Numbered from the stretch's first letter, positions 26,331 to 34,425 are shown. The stretch: DNA of 64,000 nucleotides from Novosphingobium sp. G106 (GCF_019075875.1 NZ_JAHOOZ010000001.1:5274001-5338000), one strand, 5' to 3'. Translations and numbers: made by a program. Notes: generated from the sequence alone by a model not told the origin.

Positions 26331-27368
26331 ATGACCGATCGAGCGGGGCCGATAGACTCCATTCCTAGCAAAGCTGGCATGCCCCGACACCCGACTATCC
26401 CCGGCAAGTGGCTTGCTCTGCAGCTGGCATTGAGCGGCCTCATCGCCATGACGCTAATGATGCGCACAGGGCTCAAGGTAATCGAGAACCGCACTCTCAT
26501 AGGCGTCTCGATTGCAATGTCGGCGGCGGCATTGGTGCGCTACATCGTCAGGCGTTCGCATTCGCCGCGGCACCAACGACTGCGGGACTTCGCAGAATAT
26601 CTCGTTCTATTCTCAGGAACCAGCTTGTTTGGCGTTCTGGCCAGCTATCCTGCCGCAGCCCTTACGGTCGGATTCGACGATCCCATTCTCGATCGGGTAG
26701 ACAAGGCACTGCATTTCGACTGGGTTGCCTGGTACATCATGGTGGCCAATCACACGTCGCTGCAAATAGCGGGTTCGGTTGCTTATGCCGCGATCTATGT
26801 CTCACCCCTGCTGATTTTGGGTCATTTGGCGTGGACTGGACAGCGCTCGGCAGCGCGCAAGTTTCTCGTCACCTTCTGGCTCGCGGTATTGCTCACGCTT
26901 GCCCTGTTTCCGGTATTCCCGGCCGAGGGGCCTTTGGCCTTCCTATGGCACGGTTCGGTGCCCTACATGCCGACAAGCGCTCTCTATATGGAGCACATCA
27001 TTCCCGACCTGAGGGGCCACAGCGTCACGAATGTCGATCTCGGATCCCTGCGTGGCCTCGTATGTGCGCCCAGCTTTCATACCGTGTCCGCAGCCCTCTA
27101 TATCCATACAGCATGGCCTGTTCGGCGCCTTCGCTGGCCGCTCACGCTGATCAACCTGGCGATGCTGCTGGCAATACCCGTCGAAGGTACCCACTATCTG
27201 GCCGACATGATCGTGGGGCTGCTCGTGGCCATTCTGGCAATCGGTATCGTCAGGACATCGCTTTACATCCTGTGGCGGCAATGGCGCAAACCGGAGGATA
27301 TCCCGAGCTTCGACAGTGCCTGCGACGAGTCGGCATATTCGCTTCCCGCGGGCTCCCTTGTCCGTTGA
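26331..27368 (+). CDS. PAP2-family membrane protein (PAP2_3 / Aur1-like)
   Basis: A 345-residue polytopic membrane protein with about six to seven helices. The phosphatase motifs C2 and C3 of the PAP2 superfamily are present: APSFHTVSAAL (His250) and GTHYLADMIVG (His288, Asp292). The layout with LRGLVCAPSFH suits the PAP2_3 subgroup, which includes the yeast inositol-phosphoceramide synthase Aur1. A role in lipid head-group transfer or phosphate removal is likely; a sphingolipid role would suit a sphingomonad but is inference. ATG 26331 follows GGAAGAA. Its base composition is slightly lower in GC than its neighbours. Confidence 0.8.
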   Translation: MTDRAGPIDSIPSKAGMPRHPTIPGKWLALQLALSGLIAMTLMMRTGLKVIENRTLIGVSIAMSAAALVRYIVRRSHSPRHQRLRDFAEYLVLFSGTSLFGVLASYPAAALTVGFDDPILDRVDKALHFDWVAWYIMVANHTSLQIAGSVAYAAIYVSPLLILGHLAWTGQRSAARKFLVTFWLAVLLTLALFPVFPAEGPLAFLWHGSVPYMPTSALYMEHIIPDLRGHSVTNVDLGSLRGLVCAPSFHTVSAALYIHTAWPVRRLRWPLTLINLAMLLAIPVEGTHYLADMIVGLLVAILAIGIVRTSLYILWRQWRKPEDIPSFDSACDESAYSLPAGSLVR

Positions 27369-27695
27369 CCGAACAGTGGCTTTCGGGCCGAGAAAGAGTC
27401 TCCTTCGAGCGCCCACGATGTCGGCATCAGCAGGCAAAACCGTTTTCCTACATCATCCGACCCTGCCAAGCTCCCGCTTTATGCCAGCGAGCAAAACCCC
27501 CTGAAGGCGCCGGCGCGCCTTCTCGAGCCCACCCCGAGGCCGCGCCCCAGAGCGCGGCTTTCGCGTATCTGGGCCCCGGAAAGTTCGAAATTCTCCATCG
27601 CGCCCATGTGCGAAGTTCGTGAGCTTTCGGCACGTGCAAGCCTCTGGGCTGCATCCTCGCAGCCTGGCCAAAAACCGGCGATTTCAGGCTATTGC
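27369..27695. other. Non-coding region with two strong hairpins
   Basis: No credible gene. GAAGGCGC-CGGC-GCGCCTTC (27503-27522) and GCCGCGC-CCCAGA-GCGCGGC (27539-27558) are perfect stems 16 bp apart. They could be a terminator pair between the convergent PAP2 and msrA genes or part of a small RNA; there is no T run, so ordinary termination is not certain. Short minus-strand frames across it (for example 27453-27671) have shadow-like composition. Confidence 0.35.
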
Positions 27696-28232
27696 CTAGG
27701 CCTTCACCCGGTTCGCAAAGCTCTTGCGCAGCTTCAGCAACTTCGGCGGGATCACCGCCAGGCAATAGGGGTTCCGCTGGCCTTCGCCTTCCCAGTATTC
27801 CTGGTGATAGTCCTCGGCCGGATACCACTCGCTCGCTTCCTCGATCGTCGTCACGACCTTGCCGTCGTGGTACTCGTTGGCGCGCGCGATCGCGGCTTCG
27901 GCTTCGGCGCGCTGGGCGTCGTCCAGCGGGAAGATCGCCGAGCGGTACTGCGTGCCGATGTCGTTGCCCTGGCGGTTGAGCTGCGTCGGGTCGTGGGTGC
28001 CGAGGAACACGTCGAGGATCTCGGCATAGGAGATCACCGCCGGATCGTAGGTCACGCGGATCGCCTCGGCGTGGCCGGTCGTGCCGCTGCACACGGCCTT
28101 GTAGGTGGGGTTGGGCACCTCGCCGCCGATATAGCCGCTCTCTACCTGGCTGACCCCGATCACGTCGCGGAAAACCGCCTCGGTGCACCAGAAGCATCCG
28201 CCCGCGACGATCGCCGTTTCGCTTGCCGTCAT
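27696..28232 (-). CDS. msrA: Peptide-methionine (S)-S-oxide reductase
   Basis: A 178-residue MsrA, which repairs oxidised methionine using thioredoxin. The catalytic cysteine is Cys13 in GGCFWCTEAVF; GYIGGEVPNPTYKAVCSGTTGHAE and FFxxHDPTQ-like VFLGTHDPTQLNRQGND are classical. Two further cysteines (in VCSGT and near the end, PYCLAV) may act in recycling. The ATG 28232 is used because it gives the standard start; GAGG lies about 12 bases upstream. It is divergent from the methyltransferase gene. Confidence 0.96.
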   Translation of the reverse strand: MTASETAIVAGGCFWCTEAVFRDVIGVSQVESGYIGGEVPNPTYKAVCSGTTGHAEAIRVTYDPAVISYAEILDVFLGTHDPTQLNRQGNDIGTQYRSAIFPLDDAQRAEAEAAIARANEYHDGKVVTTIEEASEWYPAEDYHQEYWEGEGQRNPYCLAVIPPKLLKLRKSFANRVKA

Positions 28233-28345
28233 ATTTGTATGCCTCGCATTACTTTGTCGCACTGCAAGATAGGGAGCCCGGGCCGGGTTGTCATTGCCCG
28301 ATGCGGGCATAGAATGACGAACGGGGCCGCATGGAGGGACAACCA

Positions 28346-29155
28346 ATGCGACGCTACTTGGTCATGCTTGCCGCAACCCTGGGTTTCGCGACCCTCTCGC
28401 TTCCCGCCGACGCCACCGTTGCCGACGATGTCGAGAACTGCTCGGCCTGCGAGGCGGTGCTCGACCTCGCGCTGGCCAATCCGCGCCGCGATGCCGACAG
28501 AGGGCGTGACGGCTGGCGCCGGCCGGCCGAGACCCTGGCCTTCTTCCGCGTGCGGCCGGGCATGACCGTGGTCGACTACATGCCCGCAGGCGGCTGGTGG
28601 ACGCGTGTGCTGGTGCCCTATCTGGGCGAGGACGGTCGCTACATCGGGCTCAATCCCGGTGAGACCGCGACTTTCCCCGCCAGGGCGGCCGAATGGACCG
28701 GCGCTCCCGTTCACCGCATCGCCGCCTACAACAGCGAGGGTCTGCCGCCGGCGCTGAGCGGCACGGTCGACCGCGTGCTGATCTTCCGCGCGATGCACAA
28801 CCTCAAGCGGCTGAACCTGCTGGCGGGCGAGTTGAAGGCGGTGCATGGGCTGCTGCGGCCCGACGGCCTGCTCGGCATCGAGCAGCACCGGGCGCGGCCC
28901 GATGCGCCCGATGCCTATGCCGACGGCAGCAAGGGCTATCTGCGCGAGCGCGACGTGATCGCCATGGTCGAGGCGCAGGGCTTCGAATTCGTCGCCCGCA
29001 GCGAGATCAACGCCAATCCGCGCGATCCCGCCAACCACGAGGCCGGCGTCTGGACCCTGCCGCCGAGCCTGCGTCTCGGCGAGCAGGACCGCGAGCGCTA
29101 TCTGGCGATCGGCGAAAGCGACCGGATGACGCTTCTGTTCCGCAAGCGGGCCTGA
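28346..29155 (+). CDS. Secreted predicted methyltransferase (COG4798-like)
   Basis: A 269-residue protein with a signal peptide (MRRYLVMLAATLGFAT..PADA) and a class I methyltransferase-like domain. It shows MTVVDYMPAGGWWTRVLVPYLG, the family version of the SAM loop, and later LLRPDGLLGIEQHRA. The paired opening LANPRRDADRGRDGWRRP is typical of this exported group, whose reaction is unknown; SAM is not expected in the periplasm, so it may have another ligand. GGAGGG precedes ATG 28346. aguB begins within 14 bp of its stop. Confidence 0.8.
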   Translation: MRRYLVMLAATLGFATLSLPADATVADDVENCSACEAVLDLALANPRRDADRGRDGWRRPAETLAFFRVRPGMTVVDYMPAGGWWTRVLVPYLGEDGRYIGLNPGETATFPARAAEWTGAPVHRIAAYNSEGLPPALSGTVDRVLIFRAMHNLKRLNLLAGELKAVHGLLRPDGLLGIEQHRARPDAPDAYADGSKGYLRERDVIAMVEAQGFEFVARSEINANPRDPANHEAGVWTLPPSLRLGEQDRERYLAIGESDRMTLLFRKRA

Positions 29156-29168
29156 TATGGGCGCGCGC

Positions 29169-30032
29169 ATGAGCCAAGTCACCGTTTCCGCCCTGCAACT
29201 GGCCCTGGGCTCCGCCGACGAGGCAGAGAACATCGCCGCCGTCTCCGCGCTGGTCGAGCACGCCGCAGGGCAGGGTGCGCAGATCGTCCTGCCGCCCGAG
29301 CTGTTCTCCGGCCCCTACTTCTGCAAGACCGAGCAGGAGGAGCTCTTCGCGCTCGCCCGCCCGGTGCGCGAGCATCCTTCCGTAGTGGCGATGCAGGCGC
29401 TGGCGAAGAAGCTGAAGGTCGTCATCCCGACCTCCTTCTTCGAGCGCGACGGGCACCACTACTACAACACGCTCGCGATGATCGGCGCCGACGGCGAAAT
29501 CATCGGCACCTACCGCAAGAGCCACATCCCCGACGGGCCGGGCTACGAGGAGAAGTACTACTTCCGCCCGGGCAACGACGGCTTCAAGGTCTGGGATGTA
29601 GCCGGAACGCGGATCGGCGTCGGCATCTGCTGGGACCAGTGGTATCCCGAATGCGCGCGGGTCATGGCGCTGATGGGGGCAGAGCTGCTGTTCTACCCCA
29701 CCGCGATCGGCACCGAGCCCTATGATGCGAACCTCGACACCAGCCGCATGTGGCGCCGCGCGATGCTGGGCCATGCGGTGTCGAACTGCATGCCGGTGAT
29801 CGCCGCGAACCGCATCGGCGCCGAGGCCGAATGCGGCACCGAGCAGCGCTTCTACGGCCACAGCTTCATCACCGACGAATGGGGTGATTTCCTCAGCGAA
29901 TACGGCCAGGAGGAAACCGGCGCGCTGGTCGCGACGATCGACCTCGCGCGCGCCGCCAAGCACCGTGCCGGCATGGGCTTCTTCCGCGACCGCCGCCCGC
30001 AGCTCTACGGCCGCATCTGCCAGGATATCTGA
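29169..30032 (+). CDS. aguB: N-carbamoylputrescine amidase
   Basis: A 287-residue carbon-nitrogen hydrolase that converts N-carbamoylputrescine to putrescine in the arginine-decarboxylase route to polyamines. The nitrilase triad is visible: Glu44 (LPPELFSG), Lys117 (YRKSHIPDGPGY) and Cys154 (GVGICWDQWYPE). The KSHIPDGPGYxEK and ENRIG-like AANRIG segments fit AguB better than other nitrilases. Start at 29169 or the in-frame ATG at 29157; the first conserved residues follow 29169. No aguA is nearby. It runs directly into folK. Confidence 0.92.
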   Translation: MSQVTVSALQLALGSADEAENIAAVSALVEHAAGQGAQIVLPPELFSGPYFCKTEQEELFALARPVREHPSVVAMQALAKKLKVVIPTSFFERDGHHYYNTLAMIGADGEIIGTYRKSHIPDGPGYEEKYYFRPGNDGFKVWDVAGTRIGVGICWDQWYPECARVMALMGAELLFYPTAIGTEPYDANLDTSRMWRRAMLGHAVSNCMPVIAANRIGAEAECGTEQRFYGHSFITDEWGDFLSEYGQEETGALVATIDLARAAKHRAGMGFFRDRRPQLYGRICQDI

Positions 30033-30033
30033 A

Positions 30034-30534
30034 CTGGCCGAACGCTATCTCGTCGCGCTGGGATCGAACCGGCGCCATCACCGCCTGGGGTGTCCCGAAG
30101 CCGTACTGCGCGCGGCCTTCGCGGCGCTCGACGGCAAGGGGCTGAAGCTCAAGGCGGTGTCGGCGGTCGTCGCCAGCCGCCCGCTCGGCCCGTCGCTGCG
30201 CCGCTACGCCAACGCTGCGGCGGTGGTGAAGAGCAAGCTTGCGCCCGATGAGTTGCTCGACCGGCTCAAGGCCATCGAACAACGCTTCGGCCGCCGCATC
30301 GGCGGGCGGCGCTGGGGCGCCCGCGTGCTGGACCTCGACATCGTGCTGTGGAGCGGCGGCGCCTGGTCCTCGCCCCCTCTCACCATTCCGCATCCCGCAT
30401 TCCGCACCCGCCGCTTCGTCCTGGGGCCGGCCGCGGCGATAGCCCCGCGCTGGCGCGACCCGCTGACCGCGCTGACGGTGCGCCATCTCCTAGCCCGCTT
30501 GACCCGGCCGCGCCCTCTCCCTATCGGCACCTAG
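30034..30534 (+). CDS. folK: 2-amino-4-hydroxy-6-hydroxymethyldihydropteridine pyrophosphokinase (non-standard start)
   Basis: A protein of about 166 residues transferring pyrophosphate from ATP to the pterin in folate synthesis. YLVALGSNRRHH is the family opening, RRWGARVLDLDIVLW the substrate/Mg site with its Asp pair, and TIPHPAFRTRRFVLGPAA the closing motif. No ATG, GTG or TTG lies at the expected N-terminus. The frame between the aguB stop (30030-30032) and YLVALGSN offers CTG at 30034, with AGGAT upstream, so a CTG start with translational coupling is the best reading. The C-terminal coding end contains the tRNA promoter. Confidence 0.88.
   Translation: MAERYLVALGSNRRHHRLGCPEAVLRAAFAALDGKGLKLKAVSAVVASRPLGPSLRRYANAAAVVKSKLAPDELLDRLKAIEQRFGRRIGGRRWGARVLDLDIVLWSGGAWSSPPLTIPHPAFRTRRFVLGPAAAIAPRWRDPLTALTVRHLLARLTRPRPLPIGT
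30499..30527 (+). promoter_or_regulatory. Sigma-70 promoter of tRNA-Lys
   Basis: TTGACC (30499-30504), 17-bp spacer, TATCGG (30522-30527), placed so that transcription starts a few bases before the tRNA at 30541. It overlaps the last codons of folK. Confidence 0.6.
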
Positions 30535-30540
30535 CGGTGA

Positions 30541-30616
30541 GGGCCCTTAGCTCAGTCGGTAGAGCAACTGACTTTTAATCAGTAGGTCGCTGGTTCGAAC
30601 CCAGCAGGGCTCACCA
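30541..30616 (+). tRNA. tRNA-Lys (anticodon TTT)
   Basis: Complete cloverleaf: the acceptor GGGCCCT pairs with AGGGCTC (one G-T), D arm GCTC..GAGC, anticodon arm ACTGA-CTTTTAA-TCAGT with anticodon TTT, and T arm with GGTTCGAACCC. The discriminator A is at 30613 and CCA is encoded at 30614-30616. A strong terminator starts at the last base. Genomic islands commonly insert at tRNA 3' ends, and the following 3.7 kb does look foreign and decayed. Confidence 0.97.
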
Positions 30617-30655
30617 AAAATCAAGGACTTGGGGGAGATTAGGTCCTTGATTTTT
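30616..30655 (+). terminator. Intrinsic terminator of tRNA-Lys
   Basis: AAAAATCAAGGAC (30616-30628) pairs perfectly with GTCCTTGATTTTT (30643-30655) around a 14-nt loop, giving a stem that closes in a T run directly after the CCA end. Confidence 0.9.
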
Positions 30656-30693
30656 CCGCCAGGGTAACAGCCTAGGAAACCTGGAGCGGCATC

Positions 30694-31425
30694 TTGGCAA
30701 ATATCGTCTTCCTGGTGGGGCCGGCGCTAGTGTCGACTTTGGCCCTTTCCGGTCGGAAGTGACCTCGCACACCAGATCGAAGACCAGTTGCGCAGCGACC
30801 AGGAGGCGCAAGGCGGCCCGATCCTCGATTCCTTGAGTCACCAAGGCTATGGTGATGTGCATGATCGGGCTGTGCGACGGATAATCAATGGTCGGGGTTC
30901 CTTTGTCACTTTCAACTATGATCGCTGCATCGAACAATTCTTGCTTAATTGGGCACAGGATGCGCTCAGTCAAAGCGAGGTAGGTGCTGCTAAGCTGGTT
31001 ATGCAAATCCGGTGCTGCACGCCTTCGTACAGACTGGCCAGCTACCCCTTCTCCAGCAGGGCGCGCGAGTAGAGATAGGATTTGGAGATCAGTCGGCGCG
31101 CATGACCTGGCAAGCTACGCAGCAGATAAAGACTTTCACCGAAGAGCCGGAGAGCGGCCACGGGGCGCGTGTCAGGTCGGTGATGGCTGCTGCCGACGTC
31201 ATCGTATTTCTTGGGTTTCAGTTTCATCGGCAGAACATGGAAATCCTCTTCCCGCGAGGACAACAGCCGGCGAAAAGAATTTATGGTACTACCTTCGGGA
31301 TGTCACCGCGGGCCTGCGCAAGGCTCGAAAAGTCGATGAAGGACGGTGGGAACGTGTTCAGGTTTGCGGACATGAGGTGCCCTGATTACTTGCAGGCCAA
31401 CTACGAAGAGATCTTCGAACATTAG
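30694..31425 (+). pseudogene. SIR2-like domain gene, broken by three frameshifts
   Basis: Three frames joined in order spell a SIR2-like protein of about 240 residues. From TTG 30694 the frame reads ANIVFLVG, then after a lost G (about 30718-30722) GASVDFG, giving the nucleotide motif FLVGAGASVDFG; after a second shift (30740-30764) LAHQIEDQLRSDQEAQGG continues to GSFVTFNYDRCIEQFL; after a third (about 31000-31011) VLHAFVQTGQLPLLQQG continues to VIVFLGFQFHRQNMEILF and the stop at 31423. GAGAS, TFNYD and FLGFxFHxxN are the marks of the SIR2-like proteins often found in defence loci. All parts are in order and the rest is open, so decay is recent. It directly follows tRNA-Lys. Confidence 0.7.
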
Positions 31426-31430
31426 CAAAG

Positions 31431-31452
31431 AAAACCCCCGCCGAAGCGGGGG
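31431..31452 (-). terminator. Intrinsic terminator of the 31468-31735 gene
   Basis: CCCCCGC-CGAA-GCGGGGG stem (31435-31452) with AAAA on the left, that is TTTT on the minus strand. It lies 15 bp past the inferred original stop of the leftward gene. Confidence 0.8.
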
Positions 31453-31467
31453 CCAGGGTGTTGCTGA

Positions 31468-31735
31468 TCAGGTGGAAACGCCGCTCTCGCCGTCGACTTC
31501 GCGTTTCCGCTCGGGTTCCGGGAAACGCGACGATGTTGTCATTCTGGCGAGCGATCACCTCGTTTCCCCACCTCGTAGCCCGGCGCCCCAGCCGCACGCT
31601 GTCGCGCGCCGACCAGGTAAGACGGATCGGGGTGCCCAGGCTGTCCAACTCGATCAGGACACGGCCGCCTGGAGTGACTTCGATCAGCGTGATGTCGTCA
31701 ACGAAGAAGGCGGGGACTGCGTAGCGCTGGCTCAT
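31468..31735 (-). pseudogene. Small hypothetical gene, probably frameshifted
   Basis: From ATG 31735 the frame reads MSQRYAVPAFFVDDITLIEV, then GGRVLIELDSLGTPIRLTWS and RWGNEVIARQNDNIVAF. As sequenced it then runs on through the terminator to 31358. Removing one base near 31530 gives FPEPERKREVDGESGVST and a stop (31468-31470) just before the terminator, which strongly suggests the native C-terminus. The intact protein would be about 88 residues, mostly beta-strand, with no signal peptide and no family I recognise. The start is uncertain; there is no clear ribosome site. It may instead be a real longer frame. Confidence 0.5.
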
Positions 31736-31931
31736 GAAACGGCGAGGAATCTGTGGGTCCTTCGCGGTCGGTGTCCTGACGACTGGCTCATCGCTTTTTG
31801 GGAGGCTGCCGGCTTCGATCATGAAATCGGCCGCAGCTGGGGTTTGCATGCCGTATACAACGGCCTTGTGCGCCAGGTACGAGCGCCAACGTAAGGTAGT
31901 GCAACAGCAAGATTGGCGGTCCGGAGACCAG

Positions 31932-32834
31932 ATGACCCCAAATGACACGGCATTATTGGAGCCCGGATGGCGCGAGAGATGGTGCGAGGTTGGCGACACC
32001 AACCTCCACGTGATCGAGGCAGGCCGCGCTGGAAACCCAATGTTCGTGATGCTTCACGGATTTCCCGAGTTCTGGTGGGCCTGGCGCTATCAGATCACGC
32101 CGCTCGCCGAAGCCGGCTTCCATGTCGTGGCGCCCGATCTGCGCGGATACAATCTCAGCACCGCGCCACAGAACGTCTCCGCCTATGGTCTTGAGATACT
32201 AGCCGAAGACATCGTCCGGCTTGCCGAGGCACTCGGCTCGGAGCGTTTCTATCTAGCGGGGCACGACTGGGGCGCGGTGATCGGATGGGTCGTTGCGGCC
32301 TGTTATCCTGAGCAGGTCATGAAAGCCGTGCTGATCAGCGGACCTCATCCAGAAGCCTGGGTCGAGCAAATCTACAGGAGCCCGGCGCAACTCCTGCGCA
32401 GTTGGTACGTCGGCTTCTTTCAGTTGCCTTGGCTTTCCGAGAGGATCCTTGGCGCGTTCAATTTCGCGAGGCTTAAGGCCGCGCTGCGGCGAAGCGCGAA
32501 AGAGAACACCTTCTCATCGCAGAAGCTCAAACCTTATGTCGGAGCCTGGGCTCGGCCAGGGGCGCTATCGTGCATGCTGGCCTATTATCGTGCTCTTCGC
32601 AGGCCCTTGAAACGCCTGCCGTCACACCAGATCAAAACGCCGGTAGAAGTCATTTGGGGCAATAAAGACCGATTTCTCGGCAGAGGGTTGATGGAAGCAA
32701 GCCTCGCCCGGTGCGCCGCAGGACCCCTCACAGTCATCGACGACGGAACGCATTGGCTTCATCTGGAACAACCGGAGTTGATTGCCGAGCACTTAGTGGA
32801 TTTAATTGGATCGCATCCGAAACCGATTTCGTAA
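31932..32834 (+). CDS. Alpha/beta hydrolase, epoxide-hydrolase-like
   Basis: A 300-residue hydrolase. MLHGFPEFWWAWRYQ is the oxyanion-hole region typical of epoxide hydrolases, AGHDWGAVIGW holds the nucleophile Asp112 (Asp rather than Ser, so epoxide hydrolase or dehalogenase chemistry), Asp246 (GNKDRF) is the probable acid and His274 (GTHWLHLEQ) the base. The lid region carries two Tyr (LKPYVGAW, LAYYRAL) that could polarise an epoxide. GGAGA lies before the ATG. The gene is intact although its neighbours are decayed; its GC is lower than that of the core genes, suggesting transfer. Confidence 0.88.
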   Translation: MTPNDTALLEPGWRERWCEVGDTNLHVIEAGRAGNPMFVMLHGFPEFWWAWRYQITPLAEAGFHVVAPDLRGYNLSTAPQNVSAYGLEILAEDIVRLAEALGSERFYLAGHDWGAVIGWVVAACYPEQVMKAVLISGPHPEAWVEQIYRSPAQLLRSWYVGFFQLPWLSERILGAFNFARLKAALRRSAKENTFSSQKLKPYVGAWARPGALSCMLAYYRALRRPLKRLPSHQIKTPVEVIWGNKDRFLGRGLMEASLARCAAGPLTVIDDGTHWLHLEQPELIAEHLVDLIGSHPKPIS

Positions 32835-33026
32835 ATCGAGCGTTATAGGTCTTCGATCGAAGGCCGCTTGGTCCAATCACCCGCTTGGAAAATGCGAGTA
32901 CCAGTCCACTCCATCGCGCTCAAAGTCGAATTCGAACAGCATAAGTGACGAATGTTTAATGCCCGTAGCATTGACCATGACAGGATTGTCATTAGACCCG
33001 GAATATCCAAAATGGAGGAAATTATC

Positions 33027-33548
33027 GTGAGCGTCGAACCTACAGATCCGGGTCTTCTTGAATTGGCAACCGAACTTACGGTGGCCTGGCTTGCAAACCC
33101 GAACACCCGAGCCTCGGCCGAGGAAGTCCCCGCTTTTCTGCAATCAATGCATGGTGCTGTAACCGCGCTGGCCGCCCCCCAAACCGCAATGGAAGAAGCC
33201 GCATCAGCGAAGGAATATGTTCCTGCCGTTACGGCCCGTCGGTCGCTCGCCTCGAAAGAACACATCATCTCGCTGATCGACGGCAAACCTTACAAGACGC
33301 TCAAGCGTCACCTGTCAGGCCATGGCCTTACGCCCGCCGAATATCGCGATCGCTACGGCCTGAAGGCTGACTATCCAATGGTGGCAGAAGCCTACGCCGA
33401 GATGCGCCGCGGACTTGCCAAGAAAATTGGGCTTGGCCGCAAGCCAGGTACTAAGCTGATCCCGAAATCTGCTGTAAAGCCAGCAACAAAGGCTAAGGCT
33501 CCACGTTCGGCCAAGCCGTCGACTTCTCAAGGCGCGCTCCAGTCCTGA
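33027..33548 (+). CDS. MucR/Ros family transcriptional regulator
   Basis: A 173-residue regulator of the alphaproteobacterial MucR/Ros group. The DNA-binding region reads HIISLIDGKPYKTLKRHL followed by HGLTPAEYRDRYGL and YPMVAEAYAEMRRGLAKKIGLG. The first zinc ligand, usually Cys in a CxxD pattern, is Ser here, as in members that lack zinc. The C-terminus is a basic Lys/Ala/Pro tail. A GTG start at 33027 is chosen because GGAGGA stands 7 bases before it; ATG 33012 is possible. In this group targets include exopolysaccharide and cell-cycle genes. It follows the hydrolase gene by 190 bp of AT-richer DNA. Confidence 0.85.
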   Translation: MSVEPTDPGLLELATELTVAWLANPNTRASAEEVPAFLQSMHGAVTALAAPQTAMEEAASAKEYVPAVTARRSLASKEHIISLIDGKPYKTLKRHLSGHGLTPAEYRDRYGLKADYPMVAEAYAEMRRGLAKKIGLGRKPGTKLIPKSAVKPATKAKAPRSAKPSTSQGALQS

Positions 33549-33692
33549 CTATGCTTGCAGTCGACGTGGTGCACGTTTTCATCATCGTCGACTGCCCGTC
33601 GTGTGAGTCCAAACTCGCCGACTTTGCGGTCATTCCCGGGGCGAAAACCGTTAACTGTTAGCAGCCGTTGGTTCAGCCGGCATAATCAGCGT

Positions 33693-33884
33693 TCAGCGCA
33701 TTCTTTCAGCCTGCAGCTTCGTACTCGCGAGAACGCGCAGTACGTTCGTCCGGAAGGTACAGCGCGCGATCGGCTCCCAATATGCGACGGGATCGATGTG
33801 CAGGATGGTGGTCGCTTCGAGGTTAAGTTTAGTCCCACCATTCGGCAGTGGCGTAAGCACATAGCGCGTATTGCCGGTCACCAC
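33693..33884 (-). pseudogene. SRPBCC-like fragment
   Basis: The 63-residue frame TGNTRYVLTPLPNGGTKLNLEATT followed by a C-terminal helix resembles the last third of an SRPBCC/polyketide-cyclase-type protein (beta-strands, then a long helix). The N-terminal two thirds are missing; upstream codons run into the ArsR remnant. It is probably a left-over of a divergent ArsR/SRPBCC pair. Family assignment is tentative. Confidence 0.4.
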
Positions 33885-33963
33885 ATATCCGTAGAGGTGC
33901 GGTGACCGCGCAGCGGGTAAGCTAGCCCCGCTAAGCCGGGCATGCCGGGCGAAAGTTCGATCG

Positions 33964-34275
33964 GTTTGTCGCTGGTCACGACGCGTTCCGCGCCGACGGA
34001 TTCTCGCCTATCTCGCTCACGCCGAACTGAGCGTGGGCGAGATCGCGTCCCGCTTTGCCATTTCCAAGCCGCCGGTTTCGCAGCATCTTGCGGTGCTGGA
34101 AAATGCGGGCTTGGTCGAGAGTGAGAAGCGCGGTCAGTTCGTGTTCTACCGGCTTGTGCCAGACAATCTGGTGAACACGCTCAATGGTTATGTCCAGGAG
34201 GTGTGCCCAGTGTCACGGCCGCTCAAAGCGGAAAGCGCCGAGATTGCTCGCAAGGGTTCGAAGCGCGGCAGCTGA
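33964..34275 (+). pseudogene. ArsR-family regulator, 5'-damaged
   Basis: The frame reads RRRILAYLAHAELSVGEIAS and RFAISKPPVSQHLAVLENAG and LVESEKRGQFVFYRL, a winged-helix ArsR/SmtB domain with its recognition helix. The usual N-terminus (VFRALADPTRRR) survives only as scrambled GCGTTCCGCGCCGAC, with several bases lost, so no start codon is in place; GTG 34033 would cut off helix 1. It carries no metal-binding CxC in the visible part. Probably inactive. Confidence 0.6.
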
Positions 34276-34425
34276 TTGGTTTCGCAGAAGGTGCGCATGG
34301 CGATCGTCGCCGATATAGCGGCCGTTCGAGCGCAGCGAACTCCTGAAAACCGGACGTTCATTCAATGAAGCCGCTGTCCGCACGTTGCGGTGGGTCGCAT
34401 GTCGAAAGGCAGCGACCGTCCCCTG

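Noticed and set aside
27453..27671. Small gene on the minus strand
   Set aside because: Covers two perfect hairpins, has no ribosome site and reads as low-complexity Arg/Gly; better explained as structured non-coding DNA.
32877..33143. Minus-strand frame overlapping the mucR leader
   Set aside because: The end (SSLMLFEFDFERDGVDWY) looks protein-like, but the frame overlaps the mucR coding region and has no start signal; possible fossil, not supported as a gene.
30541..34425. Flanking att repeats of a genomic island at tRNA-Lys
   Set aside because: I looked for a second copy of the tRNA 3' end (GGTTCGAACCCAGCAGGG) downstream and saw none in the window; no integrase is present either.
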